Shown here one piece after another: positions 33,859-45,765 of a DNA stretch of 64,000 nucleotides. The notes beneath the pieces were generated by a model, which did no database searches, had not been told where the DNA came from, and saw only the letters and a program-made list of their open reading frames with translations. The translations under genes and the position numbers were made by a program. Origin of the DNA: Conoideocrella luteorostrata (lineage: Eukaryota; Ascomycota; Sordariomycetes; Hypocreales; Clavicipitaceae); the NCBI GenBank assembly GCA_032433595.1, contig JASWJB010000082.1, forward strand, positions 78,691-142,690, in the 5' to 3' direction. Each line of letters opens with the position of its first letter. Position 1 is the first letter of the stretch.

Positions 33859-35506
33859 TTGGCGACTTGGTACCCGATCTATCGCGATTTCATGATATGG
33901 TTGTCAACCCTTCTTCACGGCAGAGCCAACGACAGCATCACCAGTCCCCGCCCCAGCGACAGCGATCGTACTCCCGGTCGCAGCCTCAAGAAACCCCGCG
34001 CCGCCGCTCTTCGAGCAGACCGCGCGTCACTACGTCGACGCCGCGATCTCATAGGCGTGACGACAGCGAGGACTCAAGCAGCGATAAGCGCTTCTCTGAC
34101 GCTGTGACGCGCTCTCCCGTCGAGAGGACACGGAGGGCCGCCACTGCCGCCACCGAAAGCGCGCTCACAATCGAGAGGGCCTCTTCCAAGTTTCCTTCCC
34201 CTCCACTGTCATCCTCCCCCCAAGTTGCCAGTGCTGCCTCGCCCGCCAACGATGCCAAGGGTGCATCAATGGCGCCACAGACCAGAGATGTTGTCTCTAC
34301 AGCCCAACAGACTTTGCCCAATGCGGCAGGCTCAGTGAATGCTACAAGACGTCACCAACAGCCGTCGCCTCCGTCCAGCCAGAGCTTTCAGTTACCCGAT
34401 TCCTCACTTGCGTCGTCATCGTCTTTTAGCAATGCCGAGCCTGCTTCAACGCAGCAGACCTCACAAGACTCGCAGCAAACCGTCATACATGTTCGGGATT
34501 TAGCACATGTGCAAAGCTTGGTCGACGCAAAGACGCTTGGAGCAAATAACTCGACATCTTTGGACTCGGGAAACCAGATCAGATATGAAATCAGCGGGAT
34601 GCCCATCGCTGATATTATTGAAATGGTGGCCGCCCTACTCACAAAAATCACTACTACGAATGACCTGCAGCATGATGCCATGCAGCGGAATGTTGCTCAT
34701 CAGCAACAAGCGAACCAGCCCACCGACTCTGGTTCTCATATGAGTCCCGTCAACCACTCTGTCCTGGCCTTCCACGGCAAAAACGTACCGGCAATCACTA
34801 TCTTGAGCTACCTCTCCCGCATTCATAAGTATTGTCCAACGACCTACGAAGTTTTCCTCAGCTTGCTGGTCTATTTCGACCGCATGACTGAGCGGGTGAA
34901 CGATGTAGTCACGAAGAGCGACAATGTTCGCAGTCGAGCTGCTTCACAGTCGCAGCCCACTCCCTCCGGGGCATTGCAGAGAGATACTACGATGCGCGAC
35001 AACGCCCATGAGTCTGATGAAAGCGATTCTGATCTTGCGGACGAGGACGACGAGGACGACGAGATGGTGGATTCGCCAACAGCGGCAGCTGGGCGCAATG
35101 ACAGCAGTCGGGCCGTGTCATCCACACGAGATCAACCCCCTGTTGTGAGCCCCGTGACGTATTTTGTGGTGGACAGTTTCAATATCCATAGATTAATAAT
35201 TTCCGGGGTGACTGGCGCGAGCAAGTTCTTCTCTGATGTCTTTTACACAAACTCCCGATATGCCAAGGTACGTTTTTGCGGCAGTTGAAAACGTTTGTCG
35301 AGAATAATTGCCCTAACAAAACTTTGCAGGTTGGAGGTCTTCCCCTAGCAGAGCTCAACCACTTGGAGATCCAATTCTTGGTTCTTAATGACTTTCGTCT
35401 CGCTGTTCCTGTGGAGGACCTAGAAGCATACGCAACCATGTTGGTCGAATTTTATGCCCGTGAAGTCATGTTGCAGGACCCTGCCGACCCTGCGTCTGCC
35501 GCATAA
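33846..35506 (+). CDS. preg: PHO80-like cyclin PREG, phosphate-pathway regulator
   Basis: Exon 1 is 33846-35267. After a 62-nt intron (GTACGT...CCCTAAC...GCAG) exon 2 is 35330-35506; 532 residues. The N-terminal 230 residues are low-complexity, rich in Ser/Gln/Arg with SR dipeptides. The cyclin core starts with MPIADIIEMVAALLTKITT. It continues with VPAITILSYLSRIHKY, CPTTYEVFLSLLVYFDRM, an acidic insert, FNIHRLIISGVTGASKFFSD and, across the splice, LPLAELNHLEIQFLVLNDF. This is the PHO80/PREG group, which binds a PHO85-type kinase (PGOV in Neurospora) and represses the NUC-1/Pho4 factor when phosphate is sufficient. A Pcl6/7-like role in glycogen control is a less likely alternative. The start codon is overlapped by a tiny uORF. 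Confidence 0.87.
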
Positions 35507-37868
35507 TGGGGGCATCCAACACAGGCCATCTGATATCAGGAGCGCAATTCGGTTAGCTGACATGAAGCGAGGGACATGGCGTGGCGATGTTTTGAGAAAC
35601 CAAAACAGGAAAGCCTCAGATCCCGTGTCACGAGTAATTGGTGGGTTGGTATTTATTCTTGAAGATGACACTACAACGGGAGGTTCAATCGCAAAGCCAT
35701 GATGATAGAGGGCGAAGATAATTGCGATATATCTATATAAATCATCAGTGCTTGACTGCACAGACCTGGGCTTGAACTTGTGGCGGGAGGTCATTGGCCG
35801 GGGGGGGAGGGGGGGCGCGACCTGCGTTCGATGCACAATGGATGTACGAGAGATCACATGATACGATTGGTGATGCGGGTAGATTACATGCTTGGTTAGA
35901 TAAAGGCGGTATAGCTCATAGCACTGCGCCGGGGAGCGGGACGGAACTCACGGATGTCACGGGTGGATGCATTTACATAGTACAGGCGTTGACGGTGTTT
36001 TGTGTTTGAAATGGGGGTTTCAAGGTGGAATCTTTTGACCGGGGTGATGATGAGCTTATCGACGCTGCTCCTTTCTCTCCATGCTGCTTTGCTTCTCTAT
36101 GGCACGGTGGTGAGTGGCAGCTGGCCCAGCCACGAGCGATGGGTGGACATGGATGAAATATATAAAATAGATTTCAAATTCCGCATACTCTGCGTAAAAG
36201 TGAAGAAATGAGGACAGTAGCGAGCTGTAGACCAGTCTGGATAGTGACGCCAGGTGTCGCCTTGAATCCAGGATAACGCTGGCCGCCCATGTCCGCTTTT
36301 GAGGAAAATTTCAGTCGCGGGATAATACCCACTAGTTGCAGTATTGTGTTGTAGGGTCAAACCAGCAGTATGAACGACTGGCTATTCGAATTCCCACGCC
36401 ACGGCAGGATTTTAGTCGCAGGTCCATAGCCAGCAAACTGAGGGAGTTGGGTATATTTGCAACCAGGGCGGTGTACATAATGCGCGTCTACACCATTATC
36501 ATCCACATGTAACTCGGCTGAAAGCAAGTGAGGGACGTCAGATCTCACCAGCCTCGCATATATCGACAAACGTTCCCTTCCAGCTCTTGTAACTTGGCAA
36601 TATTCGCATGGTTGTATTAATACCATTTCGAGAATAACTACGGAGTAGCTTGCCTTCAATTGGGGGAAGCGACAAACTGCAGCGGATATCCTCCCTCGCC
36701 CGGCCCCCTCCCTAAAGAAAAAAAAAAAAAAAAAGGTTGGCAAAAGAAGACAATAGAAACTTATAAGTGCAACTATGGAGAACGAATGTGTGGAATAGCA
36801 TTGTGAGAGAGAGAGGGGGAAAAATCGATGGGAGCAAGCTTGGCCAATTGTCCGGTGTGCCGGTCCCCCATGCCGATCCGGGCTATCAGCCTCTGTCCAC
36901 GCCATGGACCATGATCTGCCCAGAGAGCCAGCTCGGCTCTATCGAGAGTTATTTACGTAGTGAACCGGAAACGCGTCAATGGCATTGGGGGGTGCTCGGC
37001 GAGTATGAAAAGCATGTAGCGCGACTACAGTACAGTGTGCCATGCGGCCAGGCCTGCTGTGCCGCGCGTTTTACTACGCATCTGGGCTGGCCGGCTCAAG
37101 CAGAGTAGAGTAGAGTGCAACGTCCTGACTTCAAGTGCCCTTCTTTTTACGGCCTTATGTAGACCAGAAGCACCTACGGAACCTGCCTCGGGCTTGCGGC
37201 GCTTCTGGCCGGATAACTGACGAACTGCAGATAGGTCTCTAGTCTAGTTAGTAGTAGCTACTTGGTTGCAGCGGATGGATCTGACCACCCCCGTACAGGG
37301 GCATAGGTTGGTTGGTTGGTTGGTCCCGTGTAAGCCACAGCTTTCATGTCGCAATGTCAAGAGAGGCAAGGAGCTCTAATTATAGCGGTAGCTGTTCTGT
37401 TGCTGTCCCTCATTGTGCCATTTTCGTTCGCACCCTCATTTACGGGTCGAGTCGGATAACTACTGCGTTACTGCGATGCAGGATGCGGGCGGAACCCTGC
37501 TTTGCCATGTCGCCATACGTACATATGCACAGTGAGTTGCATTTCTATTTCTGTTTTTAAATCTTGGCCTATGACTGTATGAGTGACGAGTAGACTTGTC
37601 AGAAGCTGCACGTGTCTGCTATACTTATACGGTATTGTTTCACAAAATATAGACAATACATCAGGCCCAGCGAACGCCCTTTGCGTAACTACACGTTGGG
37701 GCCAAAGTGAATAACAAACTATATTTAGTTGGCGGTCTGGATCTCACGATGCAGCATTCAGTTTCAGGGGCCGCCCTATTGTTCTATTCCCTTTCCTCAT
37801 TGTTGACCCCTTTCCGTGTAAGTCGCTCACACGGCCCCCTTAACCTACCTGTGAGACCACGAATATTG
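35507..37868. other. Intergenic, no gene seen
   Basis: Contains G-rich (35799-35816) and A-rich (36718-36734) homopolymer tracts and one TACGGAGTA copy at 36639. A GGTT microsatellite lies at 37306-37324. I see no frame with protein character. Confidence 0.45.
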
Positions 37869-37874
37869 TATAAG
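37869..37874 (+). promoter_or_regulatory. TATA box of the small secreted peptide gene
   Basis: TATAAG, 139 nt before the ATG at 38008, followed by a strongly C/T-rich leader. This fits an expressed gene rather than a chance ORF. Confidence 0.5.
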
Positions 37875-38007
37875 TAGTCAGAGGGCTTCCCGATCTAACG
37901 TCTTGTATCCTTTATCACTTTCTCTACTATTCTACACCCGTTTCTCCTATCTACTCTGTTGGCGTAACCAAGAAAAACCAACACCAACATACTTGCATCT
38001 CCCGACT

Positions 38008-38154
38008 ATGAAGTTCTCCGCCACCATCCTCGGCTTGGCCCTTCTGGCGCCGTCCGCTCTGGGTCTACCGCAAGCCCCTAACTTGGATGCTTTTGCCAAA
38101 TCGTTGAATCCTGGCTCCGAGTTCAACGCCGATCTGGGCGGCGCGGCTAACTAG
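38008..38154 (+). CDS. 48-residue secreted peptide precursor
   Basis: ATG 38008 follows the leader (GACTATGAAG). The product has a textbook signal peptide (MKFSATILGLALLAPSALG), then a mature part of about 29 residues beginning LPQAPNLDAFAKSLNPG and ending in DLGGAAN. It has no cysteine, no CaaX box and no repeated pheromone units, so it is not an obvious hydrophobin, defensin or mating factor. The TATA box, leader and signal peptide argue for a real gene. After the stop, a good donor (CCAG/GTGAGT at 38193) suggests a spliced 3' untranslated region or a longer isoform. Family not recognised. It might be a secreted signalling or effector peptide, or a gene truncated by a point mutation to TAG. 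Confidence 0.6.
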   Translation: MKFSATILGLALLAPSALGLPQAPNLDAFAKSLNPGSEFNADLGGAAN

Positions 38155-38263
38155 GCATGTATGTGGCCGCCTAGTTCGCTAGATACAGCCAGGTGAGTTT
38201 TAACCCGTTTCTGGAATAGTCAATAGTAAATTTTTTTTTTAAAAAAAAGCCTACGACTTGGTA

Positions 38264-38294
38264 GACTGACTGACTGACTGAATGGCTGACTGAT
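38264..38294 (+). repeat. Short (GACT)n tandem repeat
   Basis: Four GACT units followed by a related GGCTGACTGA. It lies just before an open frame and may double as CTGAC branch-site sequence. Confidence 0.7.
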
Positions 38295-38472
38295 CGAGGT
38301 AGTTTTGTACAACACTGGAGATGTCTTCGAAGAAGAAGTCCACGTCACGGATATGGTATACGGGGCGACACGAGACGACGCCACAACGGATTCTCAGTGT
38401 TGCAGTGTAAAAGGGGCATGGACTTGCGTGCCTGATCCGGCATATGAATGGACGGTCTTCGCAGACTGGTAG
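38290..38472 (+). other. Coding-like orphan frame downstream of the secreted peptide
   Basis: An open frame of 60 codons ends at TAG 38472 and has natural-looking protein composition: GDVFEEEVHVTDMVYGATRD, then SQCCSVKGAWTCVPDP and EWTVFADW. A possible acceptor (GAGGTAG at 38302) precedes it, with CTGAC upstream. I could not connect it in phase to the 48-residue peptide: the frame after donor 38193 meets a stop. It may be a second exon inactivated by mutation, a separate small gene with an unseen start, or chance. Confidence 0.35.
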
Positions 38473-39356
38473 TTAGTTAGTTAGCTGGATCTATCATCGA
38501 ATTTTGCTTGCATCTTATACCGCCACGAACCCGTACCGTTTGTTCTCGCACTGAATATAACATTCTGCGGACTGTGACCGCGTCTGCCAGGGGGTTATTT
38601 GGCGAACTGTACAGAGGAGCATCATCGATTTATTGGTCTCATTGGTCTCGGTCTTATTTGTTCCGTGCCATTCTCTCTGTTCTGATTGTGTGATATATTG
38701 CACGAAACTACGGAGTACACGTAGGGGAATGCACCCTGCCGGACTGATTTTTGCGTAGGCACGGATGGCCAACTGTTCGCGTGCCGTTAGTGCCTGTGTC
38801 TGGTTGGATAAATTTAGGCATCGAATGAAAGTAAATGCACAACTCATAACTGCGTACTCCGTACTCTGTGCTCTGTACGGAGTACTCCGTACAATGTTTT
38901 ACTTGAGGTAGTTACATAAGAGTACGGAGTAGGGGGGAAATCCAGTACGTGTGCCTACTTGGTTTATCGGCGTCTGGTCGTGCGGATCGTCATGGTCCGC
39001 TGGAACATCTCCATCACGCAAATAAATATTCGAGGGCCCAGGACGTCAATCATCAGCCATTAATGGTCCAGGGCGTAGTCTGACTTTCCGCATTTTTCTG
39101 CACGTCATCAGCACCCCCGCCGTACAACAAATACTCTGTGCATCGAGCCAGGGATTTTTCGATAGCGTCGATCCAGCCGCATCCAGACCTGTACAGACTC
39201 ACATTTTCCTGCAGGTCAATTTTATCAGCACAACGCAGAGCTGAGCACAACAGTAATATCCCGATGCATCAGCCTGCTTATAATGCCACGCATCCCCTCC
39301 CTCACAAATACCACTGTACTTAGCCGTCTGGGCACAGCAGCACGACACACGTCGCC
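38473..39356. other. Intergenic with a cluster of TACGGAGTA motifs
   Basis: Non-coding. Holds five exact copies of the 9-mer or its complement (38709, 38855, 38876, 38883, 38923), including an inverted pair. The last 100 nt is the promoter of the HET gene. Confidence 0.5.
38855..38931 (+). repeat. Inverted and direct copies of the TACGGAGTA motif
   Basis: GTACTCCGTAC at 38854 and GTACGGAGTAC at 38875 are exact reverse complements separated by ten bases, so they could form a hairpin. Another GTACTCCGTAC overlaps the right arm (38882), and a further TACGGAGTA lies at 38923. Confidence 0.8.
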
Positions 39357-41524
39357 ATGACCCTCTGTCAATACTGCACCTCACTGCCTGGCAAGCTCTT
39401 CTCTACCCGCCGCCAGGACCAATCCGACCACGGCCATCAGCCAAACCTGGCTGCTTTGCAAGCATCCGCCAAATACTGCCCGGGATGTCGCCTCATCCTC
39501 CACGCCATAGAGGCGAGTACCTCTGAACATGCGCGTAATTACGCTCTCAAACCATCGTGGAAGCCGGAGGAGCGAATACATCTCAGCAGCACCAAGTTTG
39601 GATGGCAGGTCGTGAGGGTTGGGTGGACGGAGGCAGGCCACTTTCGAGGCGGTCTTGTTCCGTCGGATGACGAATGGGGTATGTGAACCTCTTTTTTCTT
39701 TATTTGAAAAGAGAAACTGTGTTTTCGTAGACAGCCCGCGATTTTGAGACTCATTATTTTTTGTTTTTACTTTTAGGCGACGAGAAGCCCCCTGGTGTGG
39801 GAGAAGACAGGGCAACGTTCTTGTCATACGAAGCTCAGTTGATACGACACTGGTTGAGGATTTGTTCGCAACAGCACAAATGCTGTGTCAACCAGGATAC
39901 TCAGTTCCTGCCCAGTAGACTCATCGATGTAGGAACGGCTGCTGAGCCGAATCTTCGGCTGGTGCAAAATCCGCAGATGCAGATGCGTCCCACAGATGAC
40001 AGCCAGTACATTGTCCTCAGCCATTGCTGGGGCTTGGCCATGCCTGAGTCCGGCAAAACAACCTCCCAAACCTTGGAGCGTCACCTCGTGTCTATTTCCG
40101 CGGAGGACCTCCCTCAAACATTTCAAGATTTCATCGATATTGCGCGCCAGCTCGGGGTGCGGCATGTCTGGATCGACTCGCTCTGCATCATCCAGGACTC
40201 CCGGCAGGATTGGGAGAAAGAGGCTGCTCAGATGGCTGCCGTATACTCAAACGCACGCCTAACTGTAGCAGCGTCTGGATCTGCCGACGGGAAGGAAGGC
40301 TGCCATGTTCTCGAAAACACACGATCACATGGTCCTGTCGACCTCGAATGTAAAGTTGTAACCTCACCGGAGCCTAACGCAGAGGGTCCAACTCTCACGA
40401 GAGTGTTCAGACTCTGGAGCAGAGATACCTACCCACTAGGCCAGGTTCTAAGCAGTGACCCCTTAACAAAGCGAGGATGGACTCTCCAGGAGCGAGAGCT
40501 GTCGTCGCGAATAGTACATTACTCGCGAGACTCGATCCGGTGGGAGTGCGGCGCAGCAAGGGCATCTCTCGAGTTCCCCTGGGGCGATCACTTTTCCTTC
40601 GACGCAGGTCGTCTGTTTGATGGGGGTTCTTCAGATCGACCCGCGCTCATTGGACCGCCTCGAAGTCCTTCGCAGCCAATGGATGCTATCACTAAGCAAA
40701 GAATAAGCTGGTTCGAGCTTGTCCATCGCTACAGCAGCCGCTCTTTGACCAACCAAGGCGATATACTGCCTGCCGTGTCGGGCATTGCACGCTCTATTGC
40801 AGCACAAACCTCAGACGAGTACTTCGCCGGGCTTTGGAAGTCGTATTTCGCCCACTGTCTCCTGTGGGCCAGTGACTGGCACGTCGGCCGTGGGTTTACA
40901 CAGCATAGTCGTCCTCCGCGGTACCTCGCGCCAAGCTGGTCATGGGCTTCCGTCAAGGGCCCTATTCACTACCTGTCCTGGGTAAACGGGTATTGGCACA
41001 GCTTCAACCAAAACACTGATCCGACGTACGAGCCCAAGGTTATCGACATCTCGCTGCAGGCCTCGTCCGATGCATACGGCATCCTCACCGGCGGACACTT
41101 GAAGGTCGAGGGCAAAATTGCAGTGGCCTTCTCGAAGCAAGACGTGTATGCGGCACCAAAGGACCATTTGGCTGTCACGTTCACACCTGGACCCCAGGAC
41201 CGCCAGGATCTCCAGGGCCTGAACTCAGCAGGGCGGGTTGACAGGATCGGTGGGATTCGCTATGACGTGCCTCTCTGTCAAGATTGCAGTCCTGTGGGAA
41301 CAAAGAGGGCGGTCTGGCTGCTGTGCTGCCTGAGCAACGAGAGGTCGGCAGAAGGCAAGATGACCACGTCTGCGATTGCCTTGGAAAATGTCACCGGGCA
41401 GGATGTGCCAGGAGGGGTTGCTCAGGCGGGGGAACTTGGTTGCTTCAGGAGGGTAGGCGTTGCATGGGGGATTGATTCCTCTTTTTGGGACAAAGCTGGG
41501 ACGGCGAGGATGGTGTTGATTTAA
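39357..41524 (+). CDS. HET-domain (heterokaryon incompatibility) protein
   Basis: Exon 1 is 39357-39678. A 98-nt intron (GTATGT...TTTTAG) precedes exon 2, 39777-41524; 689 residues. The N-terminus has two CxxC pairs (LCQYCTSLPG and KYCPGCRLI). The HET domain runs from about residue 183 to 345 with its three blocks: YIVLSHCWG, then VRHVWIDSLCIIQDS, DWEKEAAQM and YSNA, and RGWTLQERELSSRIVHY. The C-terminal half has no other domain I recognise. HET proteins trigger cell death or growth arrest when incompatible hyphae fuse, and many genomes carry dozens of lineage-specific copies of unknown partner. The frame is intact and complete. No NLR or WD-repeat neighbour is present, so its specificity cannot be inferred. 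Confidence 0.93.
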
Positions 41525-42367
41525 GGTGCAGTCTCATTCGCGGTTATCAATTTTTCGAGTTTATTCCCTCAACCTGTTTGCGAATTTCGTCATTCAAACC
41601 TCGTAAGATTTCCACCACCTCTTCGAGGAATTCACGGTCCTGCGCTCGGGGGCAACTGAGGTCTTGTTGGCTACTGAAATATATCCGGGAAAGGGTAAAC
41701 CTGTAGCATCTGAGTTGTTCCTCCTGTCCCCGTGATGATTAGTTTGTCATCCCCATGGTATTCGATGGCGTTCATTCGCCTCGGCCAGTCTTGACTGCCG
41801 TGTCGGGCAGGTTGTGACGAAGGGACATGAGAGTATAATAGCTACGAATGAAATGGTTTCGAGTTTGAAAGTCTATATACTCGCGTGTATTTGATGCTTA
41901 TTTCATGTCGTTAGTACAAAAAACAAAATCTATAGAAAAATGAAAAAAAAAAAAAATACTCAATACGTATTGACCAACGAGTACTACGGCAAGGCCAATG
42001 TTCTTTCCTTAGTGCTTCCAATAAACTCCAACTAACAAATTGCAGCGCGTTTGTATCGTATGTGTACATCACATTATCAGTGACCCTTTTTAAGTTCATT
42101 CAAGCTGCGACTTATGCAGGTGCTATTTCTGCTACTTACAACCTTGGTCTAACTCTGCGACAACCAACTTAAACACTTGCGCAAGGTTCTCAGCCGCATT
42201 AGTCGAACAATATAAAATGTCCAAAATCTCATTTATTTGCAGTATCTCATTCTTTACCACCAATAAAGAATATTTTACCATCAACAAAGAAATTTAGACA
42301 CCACCCACGCCAGACATCCAAATTCACACGACACTGGCACATTCAGAATATCCAAGAAAAAAAAAAA
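41525..42367. other. Intergenic, no gene seen
   Basis: AT-rich from about 41830 with an A-run at 41942-41956. No convincing frame. Confidence 0.45.
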
Positions 42368-42895
42368 ATGGAAGATCAGCAAGAGGAAACAGACTACATC
42401 TTCGACCAAGTCCTCCATGTGCTCCAGACATGCATTCCAGGAATGTACGTTGTCGCATGTCTGGTCATTGTTACACCCCCGGCCATCATCCTCGCAAAAG
42501 TGCTCTCCCTCATAGGACGAATCTTCGGAGCCAGCCATGGCAGTTCCCTGCTCCTGTTCCCAGTGGAGGTTTTAGTCGCCGCTTCGTTTGGCTTCCTGAT
42601 TGCCTTGTCGGCGCTGCTATTCGCCACAAGGGGGTATTCTCGAGGTATCCTGACTGTATGCATGCTCGCTGCACATCTGATAGACTGGGCTACGGGGCAC
42701 ATATACATATTGTGCTTCCATTTTCTGATTCAGCCGATCTATGTACTGCGCCTTGCGGCTATCATTGCGTGGTGGTGCTTCCTATATAGCCTGTGGATGG
42801 TGAGGGTTTGGGCGGGATATCTGAGGCGGAGGTGGCTACGCAGGGCATGGGCGACGCTTTTGGAAATGCAGTTGATGAAAATAGTATATATTTGA
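42368..42895 (+). CDS. Small hydrophobic membrane protein, unknown
   Basis: Single-exon frame of 175 residues starting MEDQQEETDYIFDQVL after an A-rich leader. About four hydrophobic stretches are visible: MYVVACLVIVTPPAIILAKV, VLVAASFGFLIALSALLFA, ILTVCMLAAHLIDW with the following residues, and LRLAAIIAWWCFLYSLWMV. A basic tail (LRRRWLRRAW) follows. An AATAAA-like signal follows at about 42914. No family recognised. It lies between the HET gene and the tyrosinase gene, tail-to-tail with the latter. It may be a lineage-specific gene; being a hydrophobic ORF alone is not strong proof. Confidence 0.5.
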   Translation: MEDQQEETDYIFDQVLHVLQTCIPGMYVVACLVIVTPPAIILAKVLSLIGRIFGASHGSSLLLFPVEVLVAASFGFLIALSALLFATRGYSRGILTVCMLAAHLIDWATGHIYILCFHFLIQPIYVLRLAAIIAWWCFLYSLWMVRVWAGYLRRRWLRRAWATLLEMQLMKIVYI

Positions 42896-43025
42896 CTAGT
42901 AAGCCATATCTTACAATAAAATCCCTGCGCAATTGGCTACGTAGGCTTGTTATTATATATCATTCTCAACCTCACGGCCAATAATAACGGACAAAGCATC
43001 GAGATAAGTTATGGCATAGACTCGT

Positions 43026-45090
43026 TCATCCCCAAAGCTTCAGCCTTTGTACAGGAGTACCCCACCAAGGTAATTCGGATTGTTTCTTGGGTACCTGGAC
43101 GTTTGAACTATCCACGCAGATGAACAGACCTTCAACTGTCCTTGGATCGACCCTTGAGTTGTTGCTAGATTGTACGGTGAAGTGTAAGTAATTAGCCAGA
43201 AAAGGCTGGACTACTGGTGGGGATAGGCCTTCAATTTTTCCCGCTGCCACCATCTTCATAATTGCTGACGTCAATGGCACCGTCCCGGAAATCTTGGATT
43301 GAGATCCCGTCATCCGATTCATTGCGAAGACTGCGACAGATCCAACCAGATTTGGGGCAGAATTCCAGCTTGTCTCGTCCGTTGGGGGGTCTCCGAGGAA
43401 GAAGTGGACAAAGAAAGATCCGTCAAGGGCTTCCACATTAACGCGCACATTTGCAACCCATTCTGTATATTCGTTCTGTTGAACAATACGGGACGCTGAG
43501 GGATTTTTTGCTTCATATCTGATGTTGGGGCTGAAACTAAACATGTCATTACCTTGCTCAGCCTGTTTGCCGGAACCAGAAGATGATGCTGTCGCCATTA
43601 ACCCCAATGGACTGGATGAGCCGTACCATATGTTGATTTTTCGTATTAATTCTTTGCGAATATCGGGGCCCGCCTCTGGGGACGCCATTGTGTCGGCGTA
43701 TCCATATCCAAATGCAGCTGTGTTTCTGGCCGTATCCGAGTTCCAGAAAATCCCATCCTCAGAGGCGAAAAAAGGGGTTAGTGGTGACACAGACGATTGA
43801 ATGGTACCCTTTAGGGAAGTGTAGCTGGTTTCTCCTGCTACCATCGGCGTAATCCACGCATCTGGATTTAGGATTTGCCACATGTCTACGAGTCGATCGG
43901 TCATAGTATGATGGAAGAGGAACAGCGGGTCGAATGAAGAAAGAGGCACGTAGGTTAAGTGGCCTTTGGATCCTCCATAGATGTGAACGACGTCGTGTAT
44001 CGACTCAACAGAGTCCAACCGCGACATGCCTTGCGTAGCCGCCCATGCTTTATTACCAAATGAATTGAAATCATGATAATTGGAAAAGAGAATGTAAAGC
44101 CGCTGTTGAATTTCAGGCAATTTTGACAGGAGGGCGTCGCTCACCTCTTCATTGACAGACGGAGGAGCGGTGAGACTTATCGTGGTGTTGGGCGCGCGCT
44201 TCGTTTCATCCCATTGTTTCAACTATTGATCAATTAGTGTTATAGGTAGGCCTTGGAGCCAAAGAAACAACTCACGGGGTTCCATATTAGGGCTTCTGTG
44301 TCCAAAGGGTGAAATTGATATGAGTAAAGGGGGTTCTTGATATTTTGGACGCCGTTTGGTCCAAATTGAAGCATAACTGGACTCCAAAAGACATCTGGTA
44401 GGTGTGTCTCGCCCACAGGAGCTGCGAGCGACCAATCCCAATATGGGATCCTGAAATCAGCTGCCGCCTGTTGGTATAGTTGACGCTGGGTAGTGTTGGT
44501 GAACATGAGCGCAATGGCATTCGCCATTTTGTACAATTGTTGCTATCATTGAAGTCAGTCATGCTATCTCGTTTCCAGATTTGCTGATGCGTCCTGCAAT
44601 TACCTCGAACAAAGCCAGATATGGCCGATGCCACATGGGGAACAAGACCGAACCGTGTGTACAATAACCCGACTGACTCGTGCCAGGAAGTGGCTCTACA
44701 CCGTTCCAAGTCGTGAACGGAACACCGTGTATACCTGAAGTCGTCTATTAATCATCAAAGCCCGCCCATATTCGAGACACATTATTTACCGGCAATTTGG
44801 TACCAAGATAATGGATCGCTTTGGTTGGCATACTGGAACATGCTCATAGCCAAGATGAAAAGATCCCATTTGTAGCTATTTTGCTTCATTTGTCGAATCT
44901 CCAGCCTAACCGGAAGAGTGCCGTTCACTGGCGTTGGGAGACGGCGAACAACAATGGGTGTTTTGGCGTCATCCCGTCGAGTGAGCCTGGACGTATCGAA
45001 CCCAAAGTCGTATGATTGAGAAGTTACAAGGCAGAATAAAAAGCTTGGCAGAAGAGATAGTAGCGCAGCTTTACGAATTCGATAGAACAT
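43026..45090 (-). CDS. Secreted tyrosinase (type 3 copper oxidase)
   Basis: Four exons: 44790-45090, 44604-44734, 44276-44542 and 43026-44222. They join in phase to 631 residues. A signal peptide ([19 protein letters not shown]) predicts export. The CuA ligands are His 103 (GIHGVPF), His 127 (YCTHGS) and His 136 (MWHRPYL). The CuB ligands are His 309 and 313 ([11 protein letters not shown]) and His 337 (FLFHHTMTD). RIPYWDWS is the usual central motif. All six copper ligands are present, so oxidation of phenols or catechols to quinones is expected. This could serve melanin-type pigment, sclerotisation or secondary metabolism. The long C-terminal part after CuB, with [11 protein letters not shown], is typical of ascomycete tyrosinases with a lid domain. 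No polyketide or NRPS gene is nearby. Confidence 0.93.
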
Positions 45091-45765
45091 TGTGAAGCAT
45101 TACTTTGTGGCCCAAATCTGTAGAGGATAGACTTTGATCGTGCGAAAAGAGGTGTTCTTCATAAGTTTTGGAAGAAGGTTGAGGCCAGGATATCGTTGAA
45201 GCTGTAGATGCAACCGAGAGTTGGACAGTCGGAAACACTGCTCCAACTTGTGCAATGATGATAGATAGCCTCCGATGACGTGGGCTTTTTGACACGACAG
45301 AAGGCCACAATAATGCAAAGGCATGTTCTAGATGCACACGAGAAAACTGCAAGTGAACGAACCGGGAAGGAGGCGACCGAAGTCGTACAAGGGGCAGGAG
45401 CAACATCTACCCATAACGGCAAGCTCTCATCCCTCATCTTCTCACTTTCTATCCACTTCCGATGCACTGCAGAGCTCTCAACGATAACCTCCCATTTGTA
45501 CTTACCCTGAATGGCCCGTCTTTGAAGACGGTCGCGGGCAATGTTGCCATTGTGAGCGTTAACATGTCAACTTTGGATCCTTAGGGGTCCGAACTTCAAA
45601 TGGAGTAGGTTCTTTGTGCGATGTGACTTGGTCGCCGGGTTGGGCCTATCTATCATGTTCCGAATGGGGCGATGCGTGCTGGAGATGCCATTCCGATCAA
45701 GGACAACATCAGCGCCGTCGTCCATGTCCCACTTGTGCATGTCTTATGCCTTACTATGAACGCTG
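45091..45765. other. Intergenic, tyrosinase promoter side
   Basis: No gene seen. The segment holds the promoter of the tyrosinase gene (minus strand) and the 3' flank of the threonine aldolase gene. Confidence 0.4.
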
